The translations under genes were made by a program, and so were the position numbers. The notes under the pieces were generated by a model. It was given only the letters and a program-made list of their open reading frames with translations, was not told where the DNA came from and made no database searches. This document shows positions 8,237 through 17,593 of a stretch of DNA of 39,490 bases, piece after piece (positions within the stretch are counted from its first letter, which is position 1; the number at the start of each line of letters is the position of its first letter). Origin of the DNA: a virus; IMG/VR virus record IMGVR_UViG_3300049845_000349, positions 1 through 39,490 of that record; one strand, written 5' to 3'.

Positions 8237-10315
8237 TTATAGTGTCCCTCCGTTGTCTTGAATTATATCTCCGGCAGGAATCGCTGTCCCACCGTTATCT
8301 TGCCATACATCGTCTCCAACCCATGACGTTCCACCATGATCTATGACATAGCTGTCATCAAGGCTCTCTGCGTCTACCCACTTGTAAAGCCATAGAAGAT
8401 ATCCATCAAGCCTTGAATATCCAGAGGCAACTCCATACGTTGGATCTACTGCCTCAATATCGTCAGATACCGCTTTATCACCAGACTCTTGATCAATAGC
8501 AAAGTTCTCTCTGCTCCAACTATGACCATCGAATGTCCGTATCGCAGGTTCATTTGTCAATGCGATTATCAGAGAAGAGTTTATATACGCAATGCTTTGC
8601 CAATGATAAATACCAATGCTGTCATCTGACTTTATGATAGGATTAAGCCTGAATACAACCTCTCCTATATCTTCTCTTCCATCATCTGTTGAGTTATTCA
8701 ACGGGAGGGTATAAGTCTTGTTTACAAGAAAGATCACAGCAGTTGACGGGAAAATGACAATGTGTCTGATTTGCCCGTCAACTGGTTCCTCTTGGCTTAC
8801 TGGTCGATAATATCCGTCACAAAATTCTTTGTCGCCGATCTGGCAATAATAAAACCTTGATCCTCCCCGGGAACAGTAAATTGAGAATCCAGAATCTATA
8901 CCAACAAGATCAGAGCTTGGAACAGGTCTCCAGAATCTACGAGGAACATACAGATCCCCTCCAGCTCCAGAAGAGATTCTCGCCTGAAGGCTTAGTGGTA
9001 TTACTGAATTATCCTCGTCCGGAAGGTAATCATTATAATTCCTGAAAAAATTTCCGGTTCCCGGCTGAATAGTAAATGCTTGCAGGGGTTTATCTGCTGT
9101 TGCTGTTATGTCTACAGAAGATCCTGTACCGTAAGCAGTTATTACTGCCGTTGTCCCATCAGCGAAAAAGACTGTTCTCCCAACGTCCTGAGGAGAAAAG
9201 ACTCCACCATACATACCCATTAATGTTATTTGGTTGGAGTTTACGACACATCTTCCCGCCCTGCCTCCTCCGATAGATATGTAGTACGTCCCGGCAGCAG
9301 CTACAAGAGTTGTTGTAACAGATGTAGGGCTTGAATATGCGGTTATTGTTCCAGTAGATCCGTTATATGCTCTGAATGTACATCCAACGTCCCCACGATC
9401 AAACTCTCCCATGATTGCTGTGGCAACCCCGGCATTGTCAATTGTGACATTCAGAGACTTTGCAATAGGAATATCTGCTACCCAAGTGAATCGTGCTGCA
9501 TTGTTTCCTTTTCCACTTATGGGGTCTATACCATTGCTGTTCTCTCCTATGTTCTTGGTTCGATACAGAGAAAAGTGGGTAACGTGCTGCACTCCAGAAG
9601 GAACTTGCATTATCCCGATAACGTGATCAGCTGTAAGATCTTCACCGATCTCAGAATCAAAAAAGCATTGCCCGTAATCTCTCTCGGAAACGTCTGATAG
9701 GCACGTTCCGCTCTCATACTGGAGAATTACTCCATCGGTGATTCGATCCCTTACTCCAGACCCGCTGATCCTTGATACAGAATACAGATAGTTGTATCCG
9801 TAAACAAGGTTCGATGTCTCGGCAATATCTGTTATAAGATTATTGGGAACCGCAGTATTAATGCGGTACATATAATAATAAGACTCGGTAAGCACTATTC
9901 TGAAGATGCCTGAAGATGTAGCAAGCCTTGCCTCGTCATCATATACTGCAAGCATCGCAATTGAATCAGGAATTGCTGTGGAACTGATATTGATGACCTC
10001 GGTGAATGTGGTCATCGCCTTGTCGCTTATGTAGACCTTAGTTCCGATATGGAAAATGAGAACTTCTTTTTTAGTGTGGTCTATTCGTGCGTTGATGTTA
10101 CCTGTCGGTAGGGATGTCGAGTATCTTCTCGATCCGGGTCTTGCTTCTGCCCACTTGCCATAATCAACGATATTGATGTTCCGTGCAGATCTGTCTTGAG
10201 AGATCTCTGAGTTGGGAGTAGATTTCATCATCCCAAGGAAGTTAACCTGAACCTTGGGAATAGATACTTCAGCGTTGCGCTGGCTGTTGGGATCTTTGAT
10301 CTTTGTTCTCGACAT
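8237..10315 (-). CDS. P22 gp10-like tail hub / head-completion protein
   Basis: 692 aa from the ATG at 10315. An in-frame ATG at 10345 would add ten residues but would overlap the upstream gene. The N-terminal part has DRSARNINIVDYGKWAEARPGSR, a signature seen in podovirus hub/stabilisation proteins of the P22 gp10 kind, which plug the portal channel and carry the tail needle and spikes. The body is beta-rich, with many VxTT/ITxT strands and Gly-rich turns, and length is well above P22 gp10 (about 470 aa). The last 40 residues contain three DNGGT-type steps (WQDNGGTAIPAGDIIQDNGGT), a small C-terminal repeat. Neighbours (connector upstream, fibre downstream) agree with the assignment. The match rests on pattern memory, not an alignment. 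Confidence 0.68.
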   Translation of the reverse strand: MSRTKIKDPNSQRNAEVSIPKVQVNFLGMMKSTPNSEISQDRSARNINIVDYGKWAEARPGSRRYSTSLPTGNINARIDHTKKEVLIFHIGTKVYISDKAMTTFTEVINISSTAIPDSIAMLAVYDDEARLATSSGIFRIVLTESYYYMYRINTAVPNNLITDIAETSNLVYGYNYLYSVSRISGSGVRDRITDGVILQYESGTCLSDVSERDYGQCFFDSEIGEDLTADHVIGIMQVPSGVQHVTHFSLYRTKNIGENSNGIDPISGKGNNAARFTWVADIPIAKSLNVTIDNAGVATAIMGEFDRGDVGCTFRAYNGSTGTITAYSSPTSVTTTLVAAAGTYYISIGGGRAGRCVVNSNQITLMGMYGGVFSPQDVGRTVFFADGTTAVITAYGTGSSVDITATADKPLQAFTIQPGTGNFFRNYNDYLPDEDNSVIPLSLQARISSGAGGDLYVPRRFWRPVPSSDLVGIDSGFSIYCSRGGSRFYYCQIGDKEFCDGYYRPVSQEEPVDGQIRHIVIFPSTAVIFLVNKTYTLPLNNSTDDGREDIGEVVFRLNPIIKSDDSIGIYHWQSIAYINSSLIIALTNEPAIRTFDGHSWSRENFAIDQESGDKAVSDDIEAVDPTYGVASGYSRLDGYLLWLYKWVDAESLDDSYVIDHGGTSWVGDDVWQDNGGTAIPAGDIIQDNGGTL

Positions 10316-10316
10316 T

Positions 10317-11003
10317 TTAGAACCTGTAGTTGTCGTAGCCTGCATCAGGGAACTCTTGGTATTCCTCCATCACTGGAGTCTGACCCAATGTCGATTGCTC
10401 TCCTCTGTTAAGTTCTTTTCTTATTTTCTTGGCGATCTCTTCAATCATCATAATATCTCCCCCGGTCTCGCCATACTCCTCGTTTGAGATCATGGCAATA
10501 ACTGCTCTGCGGAGATAAAAATGAACATGGTCTGGAAGGATGAGCTGTTGACTCTCGTCAAGAAGCTCAGGGAATTCTAACCAGTAAGAATGGTAGTATT
10601 TATCGGTTGTCGTCCCGGGATCTTCCTGAAATATCACTTGAGCGAGAGTGCCGTCAGGCTGCTTGTCTCTCGATGCAACAGCAATTTTATAATATCCTTT
10701 GTTCCTAAAGTAATATTCACGCCTAGGACCAACAGGTCTTGTCCTGCTGAATGAATTAGGAAGGGACATAGAGAAAACACAAGCAGTCCTTCGGCAATTG
10801 GAGGGCGCGTCATAGGTATACACTCCCTCCGTTGTTTGAATATAAGGAGGCATTCCGGTCGCCGGATCGATGTAGGTCGTCTGCTCGGTTTCCTGAGAAT
10901 AGACGATCTGCTGAACCTCGTTCAGTATATCCAGAATCTGTGGGCGACTGTAATTTGTCGCTCTCCTCTGGATCATCGATATATTATAGGCGGTTGTCGG
11001 CAT
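10317..11003 (-). CDS. Head-tail connector / tail accessory protein
   Basis: 228 aa with ATG behind AAGGAATAGCAT. The N-terminus (IQRRATNYSRPQILDILNEVQQIVYSQ) is a helical start typical of connector or adaptor proteins that bind beneath the portal. A beta-rich middle (YYFRNKGYYKIAVASRD) is followed by a helical C-terminal half (VHFYLRRAVIAMISNEEYG, MMIEEIAKKIRKELNRG). Position between the coat-proximal genes and the gp10-like hub is where P22-like phages place gp4-type adaptors. No catalytic residues are claimed. It ends 1 nt before the hub start, so the two are probably translated together. Confidence 0.65.
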   Translation of the reverse strand: MPTTAYNISMIQRRATNYSRPQILDILNEVQQIVYSQETEQTTYIDPATGMPPYIQTTEGVYTYDAPSNCRRTACVFSMSLPNSFSRTRPVGPRREYYFRNKGYYKIAVASRDKQPDGTLAQVIFQEDPGTTTDKYYHSYWLEFPELLDESQQLILPDHVHFYLRRAVIAMISNEEYGETGGDIMMIEEIAKKIRKELNRGEQSTLGQTPVMEEYQEFPDAGYDNYRF

Positions 11004-11006
11004 ATG

Positions 11007-11855
11007 CTATTCCTTATCGTTCAAAGCTTTCTCCATCTCCTCAATCGGCATATCAAGGGCTTCTTCCTTGATCCCGTCCTGCTTGTTCATAATGATCGAT
11101 ACAAGCTCTTCCCTCGTATTGATCGGCTTGAACTTAGCCCCTGTCACCTTTGCGGTCTTTCTCAGATCTGCGAGAGAGAGTTTCTCAAGATATTCTCTTC
11201 CATACACTGTCGAAGAGACTCCAGAGACCATAAGTTTCTTTTCCTTCTCGGCGATCTGCTTCTCCTTCTCTTTCAACTCAAGGATCATCTTCTCCATCTC
11301 TTGCCGTTGTTTGAAGAGAATCTTCTTCTCTTCGCTCAGATCTTCTTTGGCTGTCGCTTTAGGATCTGATCCAAAAGACGGAAGGGCTTCGAGATGATGC
11401 GTATGCATAGATTTGATGCGTGCGATATTGAATTCACGAGTTTTTTCATCCCACGCTTTTTCCATTGCTTCATACATGATCCTCACTTCTTGATCGATGA
11501 CGGGATCCCGTATTGTCCAGAGCTTATCAGCATACATACTGGCAAGCTTTTTCATATTGTACGGGGTCTTGGCTACCTCTCCAACAAACGCTCCTGCACC
11601 GCCCGGGCGCATCCACATTACGCTTCCCGGCTTCCGATAACTTATTGCCAGATTCCGAGTCCTCGGATTGACGGTAATTATCGTATCTTCAAACCCTCTT
11701 GTCTTCCCGTAATCTGAATTCTGATGGAGAGGGTTACTGTTCCATCTGAGTTCGATAAGCTGAAACGGGTTCCCATAAACGTCAAGCTCTCCGGTCGCAT
11801 TCTTCTTCCAGTAATCAGAGTTATAAGCTCTGGTTGCATTCTTAACGATGATCAT
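11007..11855 (-). CDS. Unknown virion-operon protein with SAP/HeH-like C-terminal segment
   Basis: 282 aa with ATG behind AGGAGATGCC. Residues 1-100 form a compact Trp/Arg/Gly-rich domain. Residues about 150-210 are strongly charged helix (KQRQEMEKMILELKEKEKQ), probably coiled coil. Residues about 218-259 (YLEKLSLADLRKTAKVTG, then REELVSIIMNKQ) look like the short helix-extended loop-helix of SAP/HeH or Rho-N-like nucleic acid-binding modules. It is the first gene after the coat terminator and just before the connector. A role in head completion or in binding DNA within the head is possible. The identity is not known. Confidence 0.7.
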   Translation of the reverse strand: MIIVKNATRAYNSDYWKKNATGELDVYGNPFQLIELRWNSNPLHQNSDYGKTRGFEDTIITVNPRTRNLAISYRKPGSVMWMRPGGAGAFVGEVAKTPYNMKKLASMYADKLWTIRDPVIDQEVRIMYEAMEKAWDEKTREFNIARIKSMHTHHLEALPSFGSDPKATAKEDLSEEKKILFKQRQEMEKMILELKEKEKQIAEKEKKLMVSGVSSTVYGREYLEKLSLADLRKTAKVTGAKFKPINTREELVSIIMNKQDGIKEEALDMPIEEMEKALNDKE

Positions 11856-11885
11856 GGCATCTCCTTGTGGTTGTCATTAATGACT

Positions 11886-11918
11886 TATAAAAGTCCTGCT
11901 CCAGTTAAGGAGCAGGAC
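11886..11918 (-). terminator. Intrinsic terminator after the coat gene
   Basis: A perfect 10-bp inverted repeat (GTCCTGCTCC / GGAGCAGGAC) with a 6-nt loop lies 10 nt past the coat stop. On the minus strand it is followed by TTTTATAAG. It should reduce transcription into the connector and tail genes, giving high coat expression relative to the distal genes. A 12-bp palindrome GTCATTAATGAC follows at 11873-11884. Confidence 0.85.
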
Positions 11919-11927
11919 ACTTGACAC

Positions 11928-13235
11928 TTACGACAGACTTGTGTACGGATTGTTCTCAGGAGGCATTGCGAACGGAAGCACAATCGATCCGTCCTGCTGA
12001 ACAGTGGTAGCATCACCGCCCGTTACATCAAAGATGGGCTGTTTGATACCAACTGAACAGAAAATACCAGAACCAAAGAACTTGTCGTACTGCTCGTATT
12101 CCCATTCCCAATGAAAGCCTTCCGGCATCCACTCACAGAGAGCAGCCTGACCGAGGAGGAATCCGCACTGGCGAGCGGATGCGCTCTTGTCACGGGGATC
12201 GCTCGACCCGTCATCGGCACGACCCATACCACGATACTGAGCAGTAAGAGTATAGTCGTACTCAGAGTCGGTGAGGTATCCAACATCGGATGCGGATCCA
12301 CCGAGGGTGAGGGTAGGATAACGCTGATCTTCAACGATGCGGAGACCGCCGATCTGACCGATGAGACCGGGGAAGTGCATCTTCACATCTTTGTCAAAGT
12401 AAGAAACGTCACGCCACACACCGCCCATGACTCCTGCCTGTACAGCGTGTTTCAGCCAACGGCACTGAGGTGTTGGGAGGGTAACGACATATCCATCACC
12501 GCCGTCATCGAACTCGATTGGGGTGATGTACGCTTCAGTGCGTGCCCACTCTTCAAGACGCTGCAGATACAGAATGTTAGCAGCAGCATTCACACCAGTT
12601 CCGGCAGCGGTCAGAGAAGCAACGATCTGATCTACCCAATCCTGAGGATCGGTAGTGTACGTTCCATTGACCCGAGACGGCTGTTGTGCATTCGTCCTAT
12701 TAGGAACATACCAGTTCGGGCTAAACCCTGCAGCAAGATAGTGCGGAGCATCTTCAAGGTTCTCCGAATGGAGTTCCAGAAGAGCCTGACGGCGCATTTT
12801 ACCGAAGTACTGTTTGAAGTACTTGGCAAGACCTTCGACCCGATACTCAAACACTTTGTATGGGGCTTTATCGCGGGCATAAACGCCATACGCTTGGTTT
12901 GTAGTAGCATGAGAGAGATCAGTATACTCTGCCCGGAAGAACTTCGTAACGATCTCCTCTTCGCTTCCACGCTGATCTCCGGTCGCACCAAGAGTGGGCG
13001 CACCAGACAGGTCTTTTACGAGAGGAACTTTGCAAGTGCGACCATCATCCGCTTCGCTTTTCAGCTTGAGGTAGACGGCGTTGGGCAACTGAGCAGGCTC
13101 TTCACCAGTAGCATTGATATAATCGGCAGAGAGGTTGTCGAAAATGTCGTTCGGAAGATATTCCCGGCGCATATCGGTAAGATAAATTTCGATCTGTAGG
13201 GCAGCATCGAGTTCGGTAGGTTGGTTGATACCCAT
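11928..13235 (-). CDS. Major capsid (coat) protein, probable
   Basis: 435 aa with ATG behind AAGGAG and an 8-nt spacer. The length is close to the P22 coat protein (430 aa), and the gene directly follows a scaffold-like gene and precedes a strong terminator. Features include an N-terminal helix (ALQIEIYLTDMRREYLP), an extended acidic loop-like stretch (SGAPTLGATGDQRGSEEE), YRVEGLAKYFKQYFGKMRRQALLE as a possible spine helix, and LTAAGTGVNAAANILYLQRLEEWAR as a further helix within the fold. Assignment to an HK97-fold coat is by size, order and composition; the family could not be named. Coat in the tailed phages assembles on the scaffold around the portal. Confidence 0.75.
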   Translation of the reverse strand: MGINQPTELDAALQIEIYLTDMRREYLPNDIFDNLSADYINATGEEPAQLPNAVYLKLKSEADDGRTCKVPLVKDLSGAPTLGATGDQRGSEEEIVTKFFRAEYTDLSHATTNQAYGVYARDKAPYKVFEYRVEGLAKYFKQYFGKMRRQALLELHSENLEDAPHYLAAGFSPNWYVPNRTNAQQPSRVNGTYTTDPQDWVDQIVASLTAAGTGVNAAANILYLQRLEEWARTEAYITPIEFDDGGDGYVVTLPTPQCRWLKHAVQAGVMGGVWRDVSYFDKDVKMHFPGLIGQIGGLRIVEDQRYPTLTLGGSASDVGYLTDSEYDYTLTAQYRGMGRADDGSSDPRDKSASARQCGFLLGQAALCEWMPEGFHWEWEYEQYDKFFGSGIFCSVGIKQPIFDVTGGDATTVQQDGSIVLPFAMPPENNPYTSLS

Positions 13236-13247
13236 AACAAAAACTCC

Positions 13248-14609
13248 TTAGTAGCGTTTTGAACCATGAAATTGTGGTAATCGTCCCATAACATCGAGAC
13301 GTAGTTTCTTAAGTGTCGCCCATTTCGGAGATGCTTCAAAAGCTCTGGCGTGTTTCTCCCCAGCATCGACCGCAGACTTCCACTCTTTTACAAGAGTAGC
13401 AAGTGTCTGCTTTTTCTGCTCGGATGACATCACCTCGACTTGCAAATCATCTCCTCCGGAGAGTGACGAGCCGGAGAGTACTGTTGCCTCCTCGGATTCC
13501 TGCTTCTTTTTGGAATCGAGAAGTGCCTTTTCCTCAGAAGCAGTAAGTCCAGTTTTCTTTGATTTTCCCAAGGTGTCAACCAATCCGGTGTCAATAAGAC
13601 AGCCTTTCAAAGATCGATACCTTGCTTTTGGAATTCCGGACGAAAAATCATAATAAGACTCAGTGGCAATGCGGATCTTCTCGTAAGCATCGAGGTCTGT
13701 TTTCGGGACAGACTTAATAAACAACTGAGCGTGTTCCTTCTGTTCTGTTGTTGCCGATGCGTTATTGAGAACTCCAAATGCATCGCTGATATCCCTTGGC
13801 TTGACTTTGGTTTCATAGCCATATTCCTTCTGAAATTCAGGAATAGTCTTGTTCCAAACTTCAGACCAAGCTTCCTCTTGGATTCGACTGTCAAGTTCTC
13901 GCTTTGAAGCGTCAACAAAAGTAGATACTTCGTCTACCTTTGAGAGCTTCTCCTCGACTTTCTCTGCCCACTTCGGTCGTTTGGAATCGAGATAGCTTTC
14001 GTAATCCGACTCAAACTTCTCCATGGAAGATTCATACTTGTCAAGTTCAGCTTGATACTTGTCATCGAGAATGCCCTCATCAAAATCGCTCGGCTTCGGT
14101 CGCTTTGGACGAACGGGCTTGCTTACTTCAGACGGAACATCTGACTTTTTAATTTCAGACCTTTCCTTCTCAAGGGCTGCGAGCTTTTCCTTCATCTCTT
14201 TGAGGGACTGACCAAGAGATCCTCTCTCAGCGTTGTATTTGTCAATCTGCTGCCTCTGTTTTGAAATAAGCTCTCTAAGGCTTTCGACCCGCTTGTCGTC
14301 ATCCATTTCCGGTTCCGGATCAATTTCTTTCGCCGGATCTTTGGCTTTCGACTCAGGTTCCGAAGGGATCTCGTCAGTTACAGCAGGAGTAGACTTTTGC
14401 TCTGGCGTTTCCGGCTTCTTTTCCTCCGAAGGCGTCTCCGTAAGGAACTTATTCCGAATGTCGCTGTTAGGATCCGCACTTGCAAATTGCAGGAACGCAT
14501 CCCGATCTACCCCTTTTTCTGGAACCTTGATCTCTCCAGATCTGATTTTAAGCGTAATCTCATCCTTCTTGAGATCCTTAATTTCAGAGAAATTGACTTT
14601 TGTTGTCAT
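13248..14609 (-). CDS. Scaffolding protein, probable
   Basis: 453 aa with ATG behind GAGAGGATCAT. The composition is typical of scaffolds: very high Glu/Lys/Asp/Ser content, few aromatics, a long heptad-bearing helix at residues about 110-160 (LRELISKQRQQIDKYNAERG, LKEMKEKLAALEKERSE) and another at about 180-235. A short basic C-terminus (KHARAFEASP, LKKLRLDVMGRLPQ) resembles the coat-binding tail of P22-type scaffolds, which are usually shorter (about 300 aa). The gene lies immediately before coat with a 12-nt gap. No protease motif was seen, so scaffold exit rather than cleavage is more likely. Confidence 0.75.
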   Translation of the reverse strand: MTTKVNFSEIKDLKKDEITLKIRSGEIKVPEKGVDRDAFLQFASADPNSDIRNKFLTETPSEEKKPETPEQKSTPAVTDEIPSEPESKAKDPAKEIDPEPEMDDDKRVESLRELISKQRQQIDKYNAERGSLGQSLKEMKEKLAALEKERSEIKKSDVPSEVSKPVRPKRPKPSDFDEGILDDKYQAELDKYESSMEKFESDYESYLDSKRPKWAEKVEEKLSKVDEVSTFVDASKRELDSRIQEEAWSEVWNKTIPEFQKEYGYETKVKPRDISDAFGVLNNASATTEQKEHAQLFIKSVPKTDLDAYEKIRIATESYYDFSSGIPKARYRSLKGCLIDTGLVDTLGKSKKTGLTASEEKALLDSKKKQESEEATVLSGSSLSGGDDLQVEVMSSEQKKQTLATLVKEWKSAVDAGEKHARAFEASPKWATLKKLRLDVMGRLPQFHGSKRY

Positions 14610-14622
14610 ATGATCCTCTCAG

Positions 14623-14886
14623 TTAAACTGTGATTTTCGTTGCTTTGGGTTTCGGAACAGTATAAGTGTTCGATCCACCAGTATGAACCGAAGGCATACC
14701 TTTCAGATTCTCGATCTTGCCGGGGTGACGGTCTCGTCTAACGACACCGGAGGTCTGAGCAGAACTCAGAGCGAATCCACCCCCACCCTTCGGAGTATTT
14801 GACGACAATGCCTTGCCGAAATATGCCGAATTGGCAGATGATTTTGAATCTGAATTCCGTGCCTTACAGCATGAAGATGTAGCCAT
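14623..14886 (-). CDS. Small Ser/Gly/Lys-rich protein between portal and scaffold
   Basis: 87 aa with a strong start (AGGAGG, 4 nt, ATG). It begins MATSSCCKARNSDSKSS, continues with a Gly run (KGGGGF) and ends with GSNTYTVPKPKATKITV. It is largely unstructured in appearance and basic. It sits between portal and scaffold in the head operon, so a small head or decoration role is possible, but no family is recognised. The good ribosome-binding site and tight spacing (8 nt to the portal stop) support a real gene. Confidence 0.75.
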   Translation of the reverse strand: MATSSCCKARNSDSKSSANSAYFGKALSSNTPKGGGGFALSSAQTSGVVRRDRHPGKIENLKGMPSVHTGGSNTYTVPKPKATKITV

Positions 14887-14894
14887 AATGCCTC

Positions 14895-16955
14895 CTATAA
14901 ACTTAGGAATTCAGGTGTTTCTTGTTGAGGCGTTCCTTCCAATGCAACCTCTTCAGAAGGTTCTCCTGCAGAGATCTGCTGCGGAGGTTCCTGAGATGCT
15001 TGCTGTGGAACGGGTGTCGCCTGTTGTTGCTGCTGTTTTGCCATGCCTGCCTGTTGGAGAGTCCCCTTCAGTTGCATATTCATAACAGCTTGCTCCATCG
15101 CAGAGTTCGATTTCAATAGGTTCAGAGCCATTTTAATCTCTTCCTTCGTCTCTTCAGACATATCTGGCAGAGTGTCGAAGATTCCCCCAACAAAAACCAA
15201 CTTAAGCAGTCGGTCGTTAGGGTCATTGAGAAGAGGCAAAAGCTCAGAATATTGAGCGCGAGCCTCGGTGCGAATATTAATTCCAGATGACGATGGCACT
15301 AAAATGACTTTCATCTCTGGCAATTTGCTGATATCATCAAGGACGTACCTTCGCCCGTATCCGTCAGATACCCTCTGATTGATAACGAAGGTGTCGCCTC
15401 CATCCTTGCTTGTAAATTCTCTCGGGAATCCGGCGTATGTGATTTTGGCTTGCTTCGTGTAAGCCATCGCCTTCGCCCTTTTGTGACGCTCATAAATCTT
15501 CATGTAGTATCGCTGAGAGATCATCCCCACTTGGACTTTGCTTTGGAATAACCTACCAGACTCTCCTGCGTGTTCTGTACGGGCTTCCATTGCAGCAGGA
15601 ACCATTGATAAAACATCAGCGAGATCGTACTTCCTGTTGACCTGTGCGATGTATGGAGACTGATCCGATACCCCCGGCAGAGGAATTACTCCACCGTGCT
15701 GCCCGAGGTTCGCCGTGGCGTTCTCATCGACCCATATCCTTGCAGCAGGATTATTCCAGTTCGCTTCGATCTCTCTTTCAACGCTGCTATCTCCACCGGA
15801 CAAGGCACGGTCGAGAATGAAGGCTCCCTTGGCTGCTCTCATCTGCATATCGTCAAGGTTCATCTCGCCCTTATTGATTGACAACTGGACATCGTACAGC
15901 TCGTCTGTCGTGCCTTTGTACTGACCGTTATAAGAGTTTCCAATAGGGTAGATATTGCAGTTCTGGGTCTGGATCTTGTCTTTTCCTGATGTCAGGAATA
16001 GCTCATCGTCAAGCGTGGGAACGAAAGCCTCGACCATCTTAGTCTTCATCTTACGCTTTATTGTGACGATATCGGTCTCAGGATTAAGACCCATTGCCAT
16101 GATGTACTGGATCTTGGCATCTTGGTCGTCCTTAGATCCGATCTCAAATCCTGTCTCAGGGAAATTGCAATGGTTGATGAGATCGTATTCCCACTCGATC
16201 TCTTTAGTTTTAAGGGAATGGTACTCTATTACCTTGTGGCGATCTCCCCACTTATCCTCTGTGGTCTTATAAAGGTTGACACCGCCATTAAAATATCCGA
16301 GATTTATTCCATCTCTCTCTTCACGCTCTTTTAAATTTCTGATATATTCGGATTTAGTCTTGTATTTCGACATGATCTCTGATGGTGTCATCATCGACCA
16401 AGTGAAATAATGATTGATGTTGTTGACATCGTAGTCTTTCCACCCGATGTCGAGGTAAACATGAGCCGGGTTTACTGGCTCAAATGCTATGTTGCCCATC
16501 TCATTGTACTGATCGGAAATGTACATTCGCTCGTAGCCGATCATGTTGAAGCAGTCTCTGAGGGCGATAATTTCTGCAGTCTCCCAATCAAGGTTCGACT
16601 TATCGCAATAGAACATATCGAGCAGTTTATTCGTTAAACTATCAATATTCCCATTGACCGGGGTATATTTCATGTCGAATCCATTCGCAAGGAACGATCC
16701 GATCTGAGCTTCAATTTTCTTTGCAATGATATTAAATGTAGGAGGTCTCCTGCCTTGAACCCTTAATTTTTCAACAACATAGCTAGGCCATTGTCCGAAC
16801 CCAACCCCCCACATGAACCTCTGATTCCGGATTAATCGCTCGATCTCCGGTCGCCAGTACTCCTCATAGCGATTAAATTGATTAGTGACCCACCTAATCC
16901 TCGCTGATTTATCCTCTGCCTCAGGGATCTCTCGATCCTTTTTATACTCAGGCAC
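14895..16955 (-). CDS. Portal protein, P22 type
   Basis: 686 aa, near the length of P22 gp1 (725 aa). The start is GTG at 16955, overlapping the upstream TAG stop (TAGTG), with AAAGGA 8 nt before it. Recognisable portal features are the N-terminal FNRYEEYWRPEIERLIRNQRF helix, the RPPTFNIIAKKIEAQIGSFL segment, and FEPVNPAHVYLDIGWKDYDV with the following W-M-x-PSEIM pattern. The last 70 residues are Gln/Pro/Glu-rich (QQAGMAKQQQQQATPVPQQ) and probably disordered; in P22 the C-terminal barrel reaches into the head. It forms the dodecameric ring through which DNA is packaged and ejected. It is separated from the terminase genes by the roughly 10-kb accessory and glycan block, which is unusual. Confidence 0.88.
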   Translation of the reverse strand: MPEYKKDREIPEAEDKSARIRWVTNQFNRYEEYWRPEIERLIRNQRFMWGVGFGQWPSYVVEKLRVQGRRPPTFNIIAKKIEAQIGSFLANGFDMKYTPVNGNIDSLTNKLLDMFYCDKSNLDWETAEIIALRDCFNMIGYERMYISDQYNEMGNIAFEPVNPAHVYLDIGWKDYDVNNINHYFTWSMMTPSEIMSKYKTKSEYIRNLKEREERDGINLGYFNGGVNLYKTTEDKWGDRHKVIEYHSLKTKEIEWEYDLINHCNFPETGFEIGSKDDQDAKIQYIMAMGLNPETDIVTIKRKMKTKMVEAFVPTLDDELFLTSGKDKIQTQNCNIYPIGNSYNGQYKGTTDELYDVQLSINKGEMNLDDMQMRAAKGAFILDRALSGGDSSVEREIEANWNNPAARIWVDENATANLGQHGGVIPLPGVSDQSPYIAQVNRKYDLADVLSMVPAAMEARTEHAGESGRLFQSKVQVGMISQRYYMKIYERHKRAKAMAYTKQAKITYAGFPREFTSKDGGDTFVINQRVSDGYGRRYVLDDISKLPEMKVILVPSSSGINIRTEARAQYSELLPLLNDPNDRLLKLVFVGGIFDTLPDMSEETKEEIKMALNLLKSNSAMEQAVMNMQLKGTLQQAGMAKQQQQQATPVPQQASQEPPQQISAGEPSEEVALEGTPQQETPEFLSL

Positions 16956-17230
16956 TATGCGAGTCCTTTTTGGAGGTTATCAATTGCAGCTTCGACTACC
17001 TCTTTGAACTGTTCCATGTCGGTGAACTCCTGCTCAAGGGGCTGCTTCTCAGCTATTCCAGAGCAGCAGAATCGATTAATCTTCCCGGTAATGGTAGGAG
17101 TCCCATTGATCTCTTTCTTCTGGAGGGAGACAGAGAATCCGGTCTGGTTGGTGTTCTTCTCATATTTGGTGAGGCTTGCCATTTTTACCATGGCTTTCCC
17201 CTTACTGGTCTTATCAACAACTCTGATCAT
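16955..17230 (-). CDS. Small unknown protein upstream of portal
   Basis: 91 aa with ATG at 17230 overlapping the previous stop (TAATG) and a TAG stop overlapping the portal GTG. The N-terminal half is basic and beta-like (KGKAMVKMASLTKYEKN, FSVSLQKKEING), with two adjacent cysteines in RFCCSG. The C-terminal half is an acidic helix (MEQFKEVVEAAIDNLQ). No family is recognised. Its natural TAG stop shows that TAG is an ordinary stop codon in this genome, which matters for reading the interrupted HTH gene at 30603-30833. Confidence 0.75.
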   Translation of the reverse strand: MIRVVDKTSKGKAMVKMASLTKYEKNTNQTGFSVSLQKKEINGTPTITGKINRFCCSGIAEKQPLEQEFTDMEQFKEVVEAAIDNLQKGLA

Positions 17231-17511
17231 TATGCTTTTCCTGAAAAGGTTATCTCTTCGTAAGCTATCTTCTCGCCAAGGTCGGGCATATTCTCAACGG
17301 GTGAAATAGTAAGCTTCCCATCTTTGTATCCGACTTCTGACCATCTTACTGAAGAATGGCACGCCGGACACCTGAATATGCATCGGACTTCTGGATCAAG
17401 ACGTAAGATGTCTATTTGGAGATCGGTGAGAACTGCGAGGATTCTTCCGCACCGCCTCGGCTCTACACCAGACTTGTCTTTATTGACGTTTTCGCAGGTT
17501 ATTACTTTCAT
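17230..17511 (-). CDS. Small zinc-ribbon-like protein
   Basis: 93 aa. Cysteines at about 6, 21, 44, 48 and 51 (CENV, RRCGR, CIFRCPAC) suggest a zinc ribbon resembling the Com-type Cys clusters of phages, which bind RNA or serve structural roles. The C-terminal 40 residues are beta-like and acidic. It is the first gene after the hairpin terminator at 17530-17571 and overlaps the 91-aa gene. The ribosome-binding site is weak. Function unknown. Confidence 0.68.
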   Translation of the reverse strand: MKVITCENVNKDKSGVEPRRCGRILAVLTDLQIDILRLDPEVRCIFRCPACHSSVRWSEVGYKDGKLTISPVENMPDLGEKIAYEEITFSGKA

Positions 17512-17529
17512 CGTCTTTTCTTGACTTAA

Positions 17530-17571
17530 AAGGAAAATGGCTTGACAACCTGTTTCCAGATCATCAAGCCC
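17530..17571 (-). terminator. Intrinsic terminator with GAAA-capped stem
   Basis: On the minus strand the sequence folds as GGCTTGA / TCAAGCC (7 bp), a TG/TG internal loop, then ATCTG / CAGGT closed by a GAAA tetraloop, followed by ATTTTCCTTTT. It lies between the end of the 63-aa gene and the zinc-ribbon gene. It probably ends transcripts coming from the glycan locus or from the promoter at 17744-17772. Confidence 0.72.
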
Positions 17572-17593
17572 TTATTATCGGATACTTGACTAT

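Noticed and set aside
12111-13199. 362-aa plus-strand frame opposite the coat gene
   Set aside because: Long because of the coat gene's codon bias; it lies wholly antisense to a well-supported structural gene and has no sensible start context.
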